This document shows positions 25,511 to 35,624 of a stretch of DNA of 64,000 bases, piece after piece (the stretch's first letter is position 1; every line of letters starts with the position of its first letter). This DNA is from Vitellaria paradoxa (Eukaryota; Streptophyta; Magnoliopsida; Ericales; Sapotaceae): contig CM034234.1 of the NCBI GenBank assembly GCA_019916065.1, positions 7,228,342 to 7,292,341 of the forward strand, read 5' to 3'. Made by a program: the position numbers and the translations under genes. The notes beneath the pieces are model-generated. The model was given only the letters and a program-made list of their open reading frames with translations. It made no database searches and was not told the origin of the DNA.

Positions 25511-27364
25511 TTTAAAGCACATTATTTAAATATTTTATATTTTATTTTAAAAATTACATTACAATTTACTGAATTTTGTTCTGTACTATTTTTATAATAA
25601 TAATAATAATTATTATTCTTTTTAACTCTCACACACAACAACAATATTTTAAGTTTACATGTTAAATTTATAATTAGTATAAAAATTTACTAATTAAAAA
25701 TTATTCATAAATAGTTCAGGCTTGGCACAGAAGTTGCTTAGACTTACTTATTTACAAACCAACCAGTTAAACTCAAACTCAAAAATAGAACTAATTTTCT
25801 GTTTATATATGTTTATCTGTTTATATTTATTATTTTTTATTGTCATTTTTTAAAATAAAACTAAAACAGTGTTTGAAAATGTGATTTTGTTTATAATTAA
25901 AATTTTTTCTTTTAATAAAATATTTAATGTTATTAGTTTCTTAAAAAATTAATTGGATTTAATAGAATATATTTCATATTAATTTAATTAGATTAATTAA
26001 ATTCAATTAATCAATTAAATTAATTAATTAATTAAATTACTATTAAAAATAATTTAATTCAATAAAAATAAAATACACTAAATTATAAGTTAATAATATC
26101 ATTTATTAAAAACAATTGAATAAAATATATTTCATAATAATTTAATTAATTTAAAAAATATATTCAACAATTAAATTAATTAATTAAATTAATTTATTGT
26201 TTATTTAAAATAATTTAATAAAATGTATTACATATTAATTTAGATAATTAAATTAAATTCATTTAATTATATTATTTATTAAAACAATTTTATTTTAATA
26301 AAATAAATAAATAAATTATTAATTTTAATATGAAGTAGAAAAAATAGACAAAGTGTTAAAATTGAAAAAGTATTTGTAACAAAAAAATAGAGTGCAAACA
26401 CTTTTTTTTTGGTTTAAGTTTTTATTTTTTTGAAAATAAAAAATATGAACAAATTTAATAAACATATTTATGTTTCTAATTTACAAAATTTTAAAACTTA
26501 AATAAAAAAAGGAAAAATAAAAAATATTACCAAATGATGGCTTAAGAAATTAAGCCTAAATAGGGTTCAGCTTTAATTTGTTCGGGACACCTACTAACCA
26601 CTGCTTGGTAATATTTGGGAAATGATATATATAAAATAATATTAATAGGACTAAAATTATTAATTATAAAAAGAATAAATTAAATACAAAATACAAAAGA
26701 CACAGTAATTTTGGTTATTTATTTGTAATGTAAGCGAAAACACACCCACAAAAAAAAAGTCACAATATAAATATAAAATAATTTAAAAATTTTTACAAAA
26801 AGCAATAATAAGTATCTTCTATTTTTAATTTTTTACTCTATTTTCTTTTGCAATAAATATTAATTTTTAGAATGAGAGAAACTAAAATTAAAAATAAAAC
26901 ATATTTATATATATTATATATATTTTTAGCAAATGCATAAAATTTTCATGAATATTTTCTGGTATGATAGATCCCGCAACAGCTATCATAAGAGTACGTA
27001 TTGAGTGAAACTCGTTCTGTGATCCTAGATGGCAAATAATCACAGAAGATAAACCAACTTAAGCAAGCGCTAACGACTCAACCGAGAAGACTAGTAAATG
27101 ACCCTCCACAATTGAAAGAATAACTATCCCTAAAAAAAATCAAATCTGAAATCTATTGATCCAAATTCCTTCGGCCCGTACCTCGAACCAACTCAAGTCT
27201 CATTTTGGGGCAACTTTCATGGATATCTTCATTCTACAGGCGTGGGACTGTGGGCTACCACTTGACAAGCCGACATAGTATAGGTAATCAAAGTCAAACA
27301 CGGCAGTTCCGCCAGCGATATCTACACCCAGTGGTGAGTCGGCCCTTCGTCTTGCGTTAGTCGC

Positions 27365-27395
<31 letters not shown>

Positions 27396-27425
27396 TGAAA
27401 AGGCCCTGCGTCTTGCGTTTGTCGC

Positions 27426-27464
<39 letters not shown>

Positions 27465-28139
27465 GTGGTCCTTTGGTTTGGCGGGCAATTATCATCCAAC
27501 AGTCAGCCTTACATGCGTGTGAAACGTGGAAATCACATTTTCAGCCGAACGCATGAGTCGGTATTACAATTCCAGAGATGCCAGCTGTAATGCTAAGATT
27601 TTTTTTCTTTTTTTTTTTGTTAATTAAGAGTGCATTAGACACACTAAATTTTGTTAAAAATTTTTAAGAATTATTCATTTTTAATCTCATTACATAAATT
27701 ACAAATTCATAATTTAAGTGTCTTTAAAATTATATAAAATTATAAAAACTAATGTCTTGTATTTTATGTAGTGAGTAGAGAATTTAAATTCTACTATCTC
27801 ATAATTCGTGTCTGTAAAGATTTATAGTGTTTTGTATTATTTTGTTTAACTCCAAATGTTATCTCACTTTAGGAATGTTTAGTTGATAAAAATTTGGCCA
27901 AAAAGTATAGTAAAAGTGTAAAGATTCGATGTAAAAATGATATGTAGTAAAATTTAATTGAAAAAAATATAAAAAATTAATAAAATTAAATAAATTTTAA
28001 TTAATTTTAACCAACCAAACAATTTCTTTGCATCACTCTAAACACACCCTAAGTTACTTATTGGCACTAAAAATAAAAAGTGCTCAAGCTGGCCCGGACA
28101 GTCATAAGCTAAAAAAAGGCGCTTGCATGTCCCAATAAT
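25511..28139. other. Loop of inverted-repeat structure B, no gene
   Basis: AT-rich ATTAA tract, then the B-only segment (26,955-27,215). A partly duplicated GC-richer stretch follows (27,235-27,480) in which 'cgtcttgcgtt' plus 'gtcgcagagag' occurs twice, each followed by a GA repeat. Next are MITE-like units (27,640-27,865; 27,870-28,022). No coding homology; the only sizeable frame there (27,200-27,499, minus) is a GA-repeat artefact. Confidence 0.55.
27366..27464. repeat. GA microsatellites in a twice-repeated segment
   Basis: (GA)n at about 27,366-27,392 and 27,424-27,464, each preceded by 'gcgttwgtcgcagaga'. Confidence 0.85.
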
Positions 28140-28664
28140 TGACCATTAAGATCGACCAACAAAGGCTTATCCCAAAAATTAACCCTTAATTAAGATCGAC
28201 CAACAAAGACTCATCAAACTGAACTTTTGTTCTACGACCAACACATCGAAAGACTTTTGAGTAAAGGCTCCAAATTAACCATTAATGAGCTGCTCTGATT
28301 TTACGGGTTTTAGGCGCTGAAACGTGATCAACGGGAAGTAAATTCGAAAAATTTTAGACGAAAGGGGCTGTTGAAAGTTAAAAAAAAAAAAAAATTGAGG
28401 AAATAGCGCTTGAGAAGTGTTCAAAATTATTATTAAAATTACATTAAATTAAAAAAAATCAAAATTTGAGACATCAACTGCCCCTTGGCTGAAAGAAAAT
28501 GGAACCCGGCGACACATGGATGAAAGAAGTAATGTTTTTAAAATATTTTTTTTTTCTACAAAGAATTACTCCACATTCCAATTCATTCAATAATTGAATC
28601 ATCAGAGTAGTTGTGCTGTTATAGGTTTTATGTTTTTAATCATAGGTATTCTTTTGGGAGCCGT
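28140..28664 (-). repeat. Right arm of long inverted repeat (copy B)
   Basis: Reverse complement of 24,967-25,510, ending ATTCTTTTGGGAGC. The bases outside the two ends (cttcatact on the left, cgtacgagc on the right) do not match, so no target duplication is visible. Confidence 0.8.
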
Positions 28665-29590
28665 ACGAGCTAATGAAGCATGTGGTCATGTTGGAATTGA
28701 GACTCATAAAAGAAATTTGGCCATTATAACTTGTACTGCATTCACGATTTATTTACAGGAATAATATTTAGACCGTAAAATTTTAATTTAATGATTTAAA
28801 TATATTTATTTATATTTTTTAAATTAAAAATTTATAAATATATTTCAAATGCTAAATTTTAATCAACCATTCAAATTGAGTTATTTCCGAATTGACATCA
28901 AATTTAATATCATTCTCTTCTCTCGTGTCCCCCATTTAAGCAAATGCATTCTAGCTTGGTCATTGTAAACCGAGAAGGGAATATACTTTGAGATATACGT
29001 GAAGGGATTCACTTTCCATTTTCATCTTTGGTGCACAATCAGTAGGTATATCTAGCTAGCTACTCCGACATCAGTTGACACGGGCTGTCCTTACCAGAAG
29101 CCATTTTTAGAGAGTTAGGAGAGTCGTCTGGAACCAGCTCTCTTGCCGCAATTTGCATCTGATATGACTACAGTTTATCAAAACCGGAAGAGATAAGGTG
29201 CATAAATTCTTGATAACATATATATGTATATATCTGTGTACGTATGTAGGGTGAAATTCTTCCTCAGCACAAAGTGATTGTCTATTTTAGATGTATTACT
29301 GGCATATTATCATATCTGATTGTACATGTAAGTAGATTCCTTATTTAGTGGAGGGTTAATTTCGCAATTTTTATTTTTACTAGACAAGAAGTCATGAGCT
29401 TTTTTAAAAAAAAAAAAAAAAAAAGAGAGAGAGAGAGACAAGCATTCCCCCTGAAAATCTGCCTACACAGTAAAAAAAAAAAAAATGCCTACATTATATA
29501 ACCCAGTAATATAGGCACATTACTTTCAAAACGAATGGGTGAATTATTTCCTACAATCTATAAGTGTAAATTCCATGCCCATGTAGGCTC
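28665..29590. other. Upstream region of UGT copy 3
   Basis: No gene. Contains a long A tract (29,405-29,424) followed by a short GA repeat. No similarity to the 3-kb region before UGT copy 1 was noticed. Confidence 0.5.
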
Positions 29591-29598
29591 TTACGTCA
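29591..29598 (+). promoter_or_regulatory. TTACGTCA (TGACG-type) motif upstream of UGT copy 3
   Basis: In the context 'tgtaggctcttacgtca', 116 bases before the ATG, nearly identical to the context before UGT copy 2 (16,579-16,595). Shared promoter sequence supports a common ancestor of copies 2 and 3 and possible TGA-type bZIP control; binding itself is inference. Confidence 0.45.
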
Positions 29599-29653
29599 TC
29601 AACATAACAGGCCAGCGTATATCCTCCTCTCTCTCTCTGTCTCTCTCTCTCTC

Positions 29654-29662
29654 TATATATAT
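29654..29662 (+). promoter_or_regulatory. Candidate TATA box of UGT copy 3
   Basis: TATATATAT about 50 bases before the ATG, directly after a (CT)n tract (about 29,628-29,654). Pyrimidine tracts next to TATA boxes are common in plant core promoters. Confidence 0.45.
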
Positions 29663-29706
29663 CCACATAAATTCTTGTGTATCCATCAACCTGCCTTACT
29701 CCAATA

Positions 29707-31191
29707 ATGGCTTTCCTGAAGCAGCAGCAGCAGCTTCACTTTGTCTTAGTGCCACTAATGGCCCCTGGCCACTTCCTCCCCATGATAGACATGGCCAAAT
29801 TGTTGGCACAACAAGGAGTCAATGTCTCTATTGTCGCCCCACCTCTCCTTTCTCTGAGATTCAGCTCCATCATCAACCGTGCGGTGGAATCCGGACTCGC
29901 CATCCGACTTCTCCAACTCCGGTTCCCGTCCGTGGAGGCAGGCTTGCCGGAGGGATGCGAAACCATCGAGGCCGTCACTTCTCTGTACATGATCGAGAAT
30001 TTCTTCCTCGCTGTAAGCATGCTGCAGAAGCCATTCGACCAATTATTCGAACAGCTCAAGCCCCTTCCGAACTGCATAATCGCCGACAAGCACATTGCCT
30101 GGTTAGCCGACACCTCTAAGAAATTCCGGGTTCCGAGAATTATTTTCGACGGAATGAGCTGCTTCACTCTCTTGATTTCACACAATTTATTCACTTCCAG
30201 AGTTCACGAGAGAGTTGCGTCCAAGTTAGAACCCTTCGTGGTGCCCGGTTTGCCCGATACAATCGAGCTGACCAAAGCTCAGCTTCCCGGAACATTCAAT
30301 CCAGGTTCACTTAACGTGAAAGAGATTCAAGACAAAATCCAAGCAAGTGAAAAAGAAGCATATGGGATGGTGATTAATAGCTTTGAGGAGTTGGAACCAA
30401 GATATATCGACGGATTACGAACCCTGAAAGGAGATAAGGTTTGGTGCATTGGTCCCTTGTCCCTCTGCAACAAAGACAACCTCGACAAGGCGGAAAGAGG
30501 AAACAAGGCCTCAGTCGACAAAAACCAGTGTCTAAAATGGCTCGACGCCCAGGAACCGGGCTCCGTGGTGTACGCGTGTCTTGGCAGCCTCAGTAAGGTC
30601 ACGGTTCCTCAACTGATGGAGCTTGGTTTGGGCCTGGAATTATCGAAACGCCCGTTTGTCTGGGTCGTAAGGGGGGCTAACCGTCAAGCCAAGGAGGAGA
30701 TAGAGAAGTGGATGGAAGAAGATGGGTTCGAAGAAAGAACTAAAGGGAGAGGGCTTCTAATAAGGGACTGGGCTCCTCAAGTACTAATCTTGTCTCATCC
30801 AGCCATTGGAGCATTTTTAACCCACTGCGGATGGAATTCGACTCTGGAAGGACTGTGTGCGGGTGTCCCAATGGTAACTTGGCCGATTTTCGCTGAGCAG
30901 TTTTTCAACGAGAAGTTTATACTGCAAGTACTGAAGATTGGGGTGGGCGTTGGAGCTCAAGTTGTTGTGCATCTGTGTGAGGAGAATAAGTTTGGGGTGC
31001 TGGTGAAGAAAGAGGCAATTGTGAAAGCTGTGGAGGAAGTAATGAATGGAGGAGACGAAGGAGAAGAGAGAAGGAAAAGAGCAAGGGAGATTGGAGAGAT
31101 GGCGCGGAGGGCAATGGAAGGAGGGTCGTCTTACCTTAACATGAAACTCCTTGTCCAAGAATTCAAGCAACAAAGCAGGAACAATATGTAA
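29707..31191 (+). CDS. UGT73-type UDP-glycosyltransferase, copy 3 (intact)
   Basis: An intronless 494-codon gene, usual length for plant family-1 UGTs. It should transfer sugar, probably glucose, from UDP-sugar to a hydroxyl or similar group of a small acceptor in the cytosol. Visible features: N-terminal Rossmann-like half with catalytic His 22 (MAPGHF) and partner Asp 127 (IADK); the NKASVD/QCLKWLD region around 266-280; a 44-residue PSPG donor-binding box at 355-398 ([14 protein letters not shown], ending AEQ); and a C-terminal stretch rich in E and R before GGSS. The closing Gln of the box is typical of glucose donors. I chose the ATG at 29,707 (MAFLKQQQ) over an in-frame one at 29,677 because copies 1 and 2 start at the equivalent MAFQQ. 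Overall pattern resembles the UGT73 group (73C-like), whose known acceptors include triterpenoids, flavonols, brassinosteroids and xenobiotics; the acceptor here cannot be told. Confidence 0.95.
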   Translation: MAFLKQQQQLHFVLVPLMAPGHFLPMIDMAKLLAQQGVNVSIVAPPLLSLRFSSIINRAVESGLAIRLLQLRFPSVEAGLPEGCETIEAVTSLYMIENFFLAVSMLQKPFDQLFEQLKPLPNCIIADKHIAWLADTSKKFRVPRIIFDGMSCFTLLISHNLFTSRVHERVASKLEPFVVPGLPDTIELTKAQLPGTFNPGSLNVKEIQDKIQASEKEAYGMVINSFEELEPRYIDGLRTLKGDKVWCIGPLSLCNKDNLDKAERGNKASVDKNQCLKWLDAQEPGSVVYACLGSLSKVTVPQLMELGLGLELSKRPFVWVVRGANRQAKEEIEKWMEEDGFEERTKGRGLLIRDWAPQVLILSHPAIGAFLTHCGWNSTLEGLCAGVPMVTWPIFAEQFFNEKFILQVLKIGVGVGAQVVVHLCEENKFGVLVKKEAIVKAVEEVMNGGDEGEERRKRAREIGEMARRAMEGGSSYLNMKLLVQEFKQQSRNNM

Positions 31192-31713
31192 ACATGCATC
31201 TCTCTGGAATGAAAATCAACGTGACAATAGTTACAGATTCGATTTGGTTTGATTGTGTGGGTAATTTTGTCAAAGTATATATGTAATCCCATATATATTG
31301 GAACCTTAGAGTTCATTTGGTTTGACCGTTTTCAGTCTGTTTTTTTGTTTTTTATTTTTAAAAATAGAGAAAATAACGAAAATTTATTTGGTTAACTTTA
31401 TTTTTAAAAATTATTTTTGAAAATAAAAAATCACATTACACTGAAAATGAAAAACGGTGTTTGCTCGTTTTGGGCGTTTTCATCCAAAACGCGGAAAACG
31501 CCAAAACGCGGAAAAGGCCGAAACTGCTCCCGAATTTCATTTCACCTCTTCAGACGTTCTTCCTCCGCCTCTGCTACATTCATTGATCGAACCGCCGGAC
31601 GCTGCCGTCATACACGACCGGACGAGAGAGTTACGCAGGTAACATTTCTCTCCCCCCCCCTCTCTCTCTCTGTATGTGTTCCCTCAAACTGATGTTGATT
31701 GGGTATATGTGTG

Positions 31714-31744
<31 letters not shown>

Positions 31745-31763
31745 GATATTCCATTTGCCCCCA
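31192..31763. other. Spacer between UGT copy 3 and P450 relic
   Basis: MITE-like AT-rich DNA (31,310-31,440), then a GC-richer stretch (31,450-31,640) with 'ccaaaacgcggaaaa' repeats that looks leader-like, a (CT)n tract, and a TA/TG microsatellite (31,700-31,745). Small frames here overlap one another and match nothing I know. Confidence 0.4.
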
Positions 31764-31965
31764 ATGGAAGCACAATCATGGGCTGTCTACACAGCAGCAT
31801 GGCTAGCAACGGTGGCCTTATTACTCGTTTCAACCCATCTCCACCGTCGCCGGAAACTTAATCCGCACCGGGTCCCAAACAATGGCCGATCATCGGAAAC
31901 CTCAACCTCATCGGAGCCCTCCCCCATCGCTCCCATCGCGAATTATCCCAAAAATGCATCTCCAC
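31764..31965 (+). pseudogene. CYP92A-like cytochrome P450, 5' stump
   Basis: Starts MEAQSWAVYTAAWLA with a hydrophobic membrane anchor and a basic stretch HLHRRRKLNP. One base is then missing near 31,863. In the next frame follow the proline hinge PGPKQWPIIGNLNLIG and ALPHRSHRELSQK, the typical N-terminus of a microsomal class II P450 of the CYP71 clan, closest in my memory to CYP92A. Similarity stops at about 31,965, where the sequence turns into a CT-rich tract with stops. No I-helix, ExxR or haem-binding motif is present anywhere nearby. It is therefore a truncated, frameshifted relic. P450s of this kind sit in the ER membrane and oxidise small molecules, and a UGT gene lies 0.6 kb upstream. 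Confidence 0.72.
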
Positions 31966-32969
31966 TTCACCCCCCTCTCTCTTTCCCCCCTCTCTCTGAG
32001 TAGTAAGGTGGGGTCCAAGCTTTGGGTCCCAAATCATCATCACTCCCACCCACCAGACGAAAGTGCCATGCCCGTTTCTGCCCTTAGCCTCTGTTTGTTT
32101 GGGGCTGCATTCTGACGCTACCATCAATGATCAACGGACCCAAAAGGAAAGTAACATTTTAATAGAATATTTTATCTGTACCACATGTGGTTGGGGTGGT
32201 CTCTTCCCCTCTATTTGTTGCTCTTGGCATTTGGAGAAACTGTTTGTTTGTTGTTTGCTTTTGGCCTTTTTGTGGGGAAGCAATCTGGGTGGGTTTGGTC
32301 TGCTCCTCTGGTATGTTGAATTTGATGAGCTTCTGGGTTTCATCCAACAGAGGTTTTGAGCTCTGAATCTGGTGAAATAATTTGGCAGTTCTTGCGGGTT
32401 GTCATCGTGTCACTGCAATTTTGAATCTTTTTGGTATGTTTCTGGCTCTACCTTTGTATTGAAATGATGGCCTCTGCACAGCTTTGGAGTGGATGTGAAT
32501 TTTTTGGTTTTAATAAAGTTGGGAGTTGTATGGTTTTGATTTGTGGGCTATTGATTTAATAATGTCTATGGGCCTTGCGATGATTTGGTGGCGGTTTTGG
32601 ATAATGTAGATTGCTGCCTTTTTTTTTTTTTAAATTGCAGGGAGGAAGCAGTGGGAAATTGAAGTTTTGTTGTCTTAATTATCTGGTTAACCAGAAGTAG
32701 CAGCAAATTTTGACAATAGTCAAGAAATTTTGGAGTGGCATAAATAGTTGAAACTTAACGAATTTAGAGCATAGAAGCCGTAGATTGCTGCCTTATGATG
32801 AGTTTCTTGTTGAATTTCTTTTGCGGATTGGAAGCAATAGGATATAAAATTGTCCTTTCAAATTCCCTGGTTAACCAAAACTAGCAAATGAAGGCAAATT
32901 GGTCAACAAAGTTTGGAATTCATGATTTTGATTTGTTGGTTTTTTTTTTTTTTAATTTAATATATATAT
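31966..32969. other. Non-coding region up to the CACTA element
   Basis: Less AT-rich than surrounding DNA and T-rich on this strand, in the manner of a plant intron or untranslated leader. Small frames (32,063-32,359) have no family resemblance. It may be the leader or intron of a lost gene interrupted by the CACTA insertion; nothing firmer can be said. Confidence 0.35.
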
Positions 32970-32984
32970 CACTAGTAGAAAGTG

Positions 32985-33385
32985 TGGAACTAGCGACCGC
33001 CTAAGACGGTCGCTAAATATCTAATAGCGGTCGCTAAAAGTATTAGCGACGGCATAGCGACCGCGTCAAACGAGTCGCATTTGCTTCGTCGCTAATAATT
33101 ATTAGCGACCGCTAGGACGGTCGCTAAATTATTTGCGACCGCTCCTGCGACCGCTCGAGTTTAGACGTATGGATATTAGCGACCGCTCATAACGGTCGCT
33201 AATACTGCAAAAGGCGGTCGCTAGTTGTTTGGCGCGAAGATGGCGCGAATAAATAGCGACCGTAGTTAGCGGTCGCTAATTAGGGAACGGCGGTCGCAAA
33301 ATGCGGTCGCGCGGGAGCCATGACCATTTGTATTAGCGACCGGAATATGACTATTAGCGGCCGCCATAGGCGGTCGCTATTTGTA
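32985..33385. repeat. Left subterminal repeats of CACTA element
   Basis: About 18 copies of GCGACCGC/GCGGTCGC or close variants within 400 bases, often in facing pairs such as GCGACCGCTAGGACGGTCGC. In En/Spm the subterminal repeats are the binding sites of the accessory protein; here the motif is itself partly palindromic. Confidence 0.85.
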
Positions 33386-33812
33386 AGTAATTTTTTTATT
33401 AAAAAAAATTTAAATTATTTAAAAATCTCAATAATTATAATTTAATTTATACTATAATAAGATCTCAATAATTTGTTTTACAAATCAAATAATTTAATAA
33501 TAATTTATTTTTTATTTATAATTATTATTTATTTAATAGTTATTAATTATTTATAACAACTATTATATTTAATTACTTATCTATAAATATTTATATTATA
33601 TTTAATTTATTAAATTACGCATAGAATTAATGAAATTTTTCATAAAATTTGTAAAAAAACAAAAAACGTATCTCCTAATTATGATTATATATATACAAAC
33701 ATAATATCAAATTAGATTACAATTAAAATAAAATTTTATTATATACAAATGTTCAAAATACAAAAACAAATATATATATAAATGTACTGATCAAAAAATA
33801 TACAAATAGATC
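33386..33812. other. AT-rich 3' region inside CACTA element
   Basis: Lies between the left subterminal repeats and the stop codon of the accessory gene. Probably holds its 3' untranslated region; no gene. Confidence 0.5.
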
Positions 33813-35520
33813 CTAATCAGTCCAGGAGGGCCATCCGCCATCATCCGGGTCCTACAATGAAATAATAATGAAATTATAACGTGATAATTAAGAAGACATG
33901 AATAAATAAATTTATATAATTTTAATGAGTAATAGTAACGAGAAATAAAATTTTTAACCTGAGGAGGAGGAGGAGGTGGATGGCTCTGACTCTGAGAGAG
34001 GCGCCGCTCCATCTCAGCCATCATCTCGGCCCGAAGAGCTGCCTCTCGCGCGTCCATCTCAGCTCGAAAGGTCTGCAGCAGATCTTGATCGCGACGTCTG
34101 GCCTGAGAAGATGATTCTGCTCGTGCAACGGATCGGCGTGGAATACCTGCACCCCGCGTAAGCGTGTATCCATGACCATCGCGTCCGATAATGGAGAAAA
34201 ATATCTCGTCCCTCCTCTCTTCGGACTCCCTCTCATCTGGCGACAGCTCGTCTAAACGTGCATTAAACTGCGCCTAATGCAAACAAGCCGAAATAGAAAA
34301 AACAAGATAACTAACTATATTATTTAAAGAAAAAATTAAATTATAAATTATATGTTGATTGGACAAAATATTAAAATTTGTTACCTGTATAGCCTGAACC
34401 TCCGGCGAATCAGTACGTCGAGTCGCCAACCACATGGACATCCGATCTGTCCTCAGGCCCTCCTCTGTCCTCTGTTGAAAGGTAAATTATATGTTAATAA
34501 TTTACTATCATTAAAAAAGATAAATAAAGAAGTTGCTATTAGCGTGATAAGCTCACGTTTTTACCTCGTGGCGAACCTGAGAAAAGTGTCGAGTCCCCTC
34601 CTTGTGCCCCGGCCCCTGCAGTCCTCGATTTCGCGAGTTCCTTTGGGCCTCCGCCTATTTTAAGTTATTTTCGATTACTTTTTGTAATTTACGCTTGATA
34701 ACGTCAAAACTTAAGGAAAAATAATTAAATCGCAATCATCTCACCTGTGCCTCGGGACTCGACCAATACCTGACGAGCTCAGCCCACTGGTGGGGAAGAA
34801 CGCCCGGTGGGACCCGCTGGAGGATGTCAGGGTCATTCTCATGACCTTTCCAGTATTTATCTTTAATCTTATTTTTATGATCCTTCCACATCTTCCGACA
34901 CTTAGCGAACATAACGTCCCGGAAGTCTGGAGGAACATCAACTACATTGGCCTAAAAATGACAAATTGTAGAATATTATTTGTTACAAGTTTCAGCACAT
35001 AAACAACGTACAATTAGATAAATAAAATTTTCATACCTGTACTTCGGTCCATAGACCCTCGAACGTAGAATCTGGAAAACGATCCCACTCGAGGGTGGTC
35101 AATGGGAATCTGATCGGATTCCGGACCAAATGTCCGAGCTGTGAAATCAAAGACCGTCCATCCTTCCCAACCGGATGGGGCGTGTCATCCCACTGAACGG
35201 TCATCCACTGAGATCCACAGTTCCACTGCGGCAATCCCTTCGAGGGCCCTCTGCCAGACCTCGAAAGCCTGCTCGGAGTGGGAGAATCTGTTTCAAACAA
35301 ATTGTTACATGATAAAACAACAGAATATATCTACTGTTGTTGGATAAGATACATTCCGAAATTAAAGAACTTTACCTGCATCTGTGTCAGCCACTGAAGG
35401 TCGCGTGGACATAGGGGGTGAAGGTGGGACAGCATCTGCTGAGCTACTCCCGGCACAGGATAGCCCCAGACGCTCAGCCATCGTCCTAGGACCAGTCCTC
35501 TTCCTAGAACGTCCGAACAT
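33813..35520 (-). CDS. CACTA accessory protein with Ptta/En/Spm domain (TNPA-like), 7 exons
   Basis: Exons 35376-35520, 35037-35287, 34745-34951, 34565-34654, 34385-34471, 33959-34273 and 33813-33851, all with GT-AG borders and consistent phase, give 377 residues. It starts MFGRSRKRTGPRT, a basic N-terminus that could be a nuclear signal. The domain running from WDRFPDSTFEGLWTEVQ to RYWSSPEAQ has the KMWKDHKNKIKDKYW and PHQWAELV motifs of the plant En/Spm transposase-associated family (Pfam Ptta_En_Spm). A charged, probably coiled-coil stretch follows (ARRRDQDLLQTFRAEMDARE...), then a proline run and a short end DPDDGGWPSWTD. In En/Spm the matching protein binds the subterminal repeats and is needed for excision; the target here would be the GCGACCGC arrays. 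It lies directly downstream of the transposase gene on the same strand. Exon model is mine, from the sequence alone. Confidence 0.82.
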
Positions 35521-35624
35521 GGCTACCTAACTGTTCACAATTTAAACTTATTATAATTTCAAATATAAAGGAAAAAAAAATTTAAATTCTACCTTGTTCG
35601 GATAGAAAAGTACACAACCGTGTA

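Larger units (their letters stand above)
20765..28664 (+). repeat. Segmental duplication block, copy B
   Basis: Colinear with 2,032-9,972 (see copy A for landmarks). It differs in having a 260-base segment at 26,955-27,215 that A lacks, while A has about 120 bases near 8,570-8,690 that B lacks and one extra copy of a 250-base segment. Its right end is more complete than A's. UGT copy 3 begins 1.04 kb further on. Confidence 0.9.

Noticed and set aside
27200..27499. 99-codon minus-strand frame rich in Ser-Leu
   Set aside because: Produced by the GA microsatellites; not a protein.
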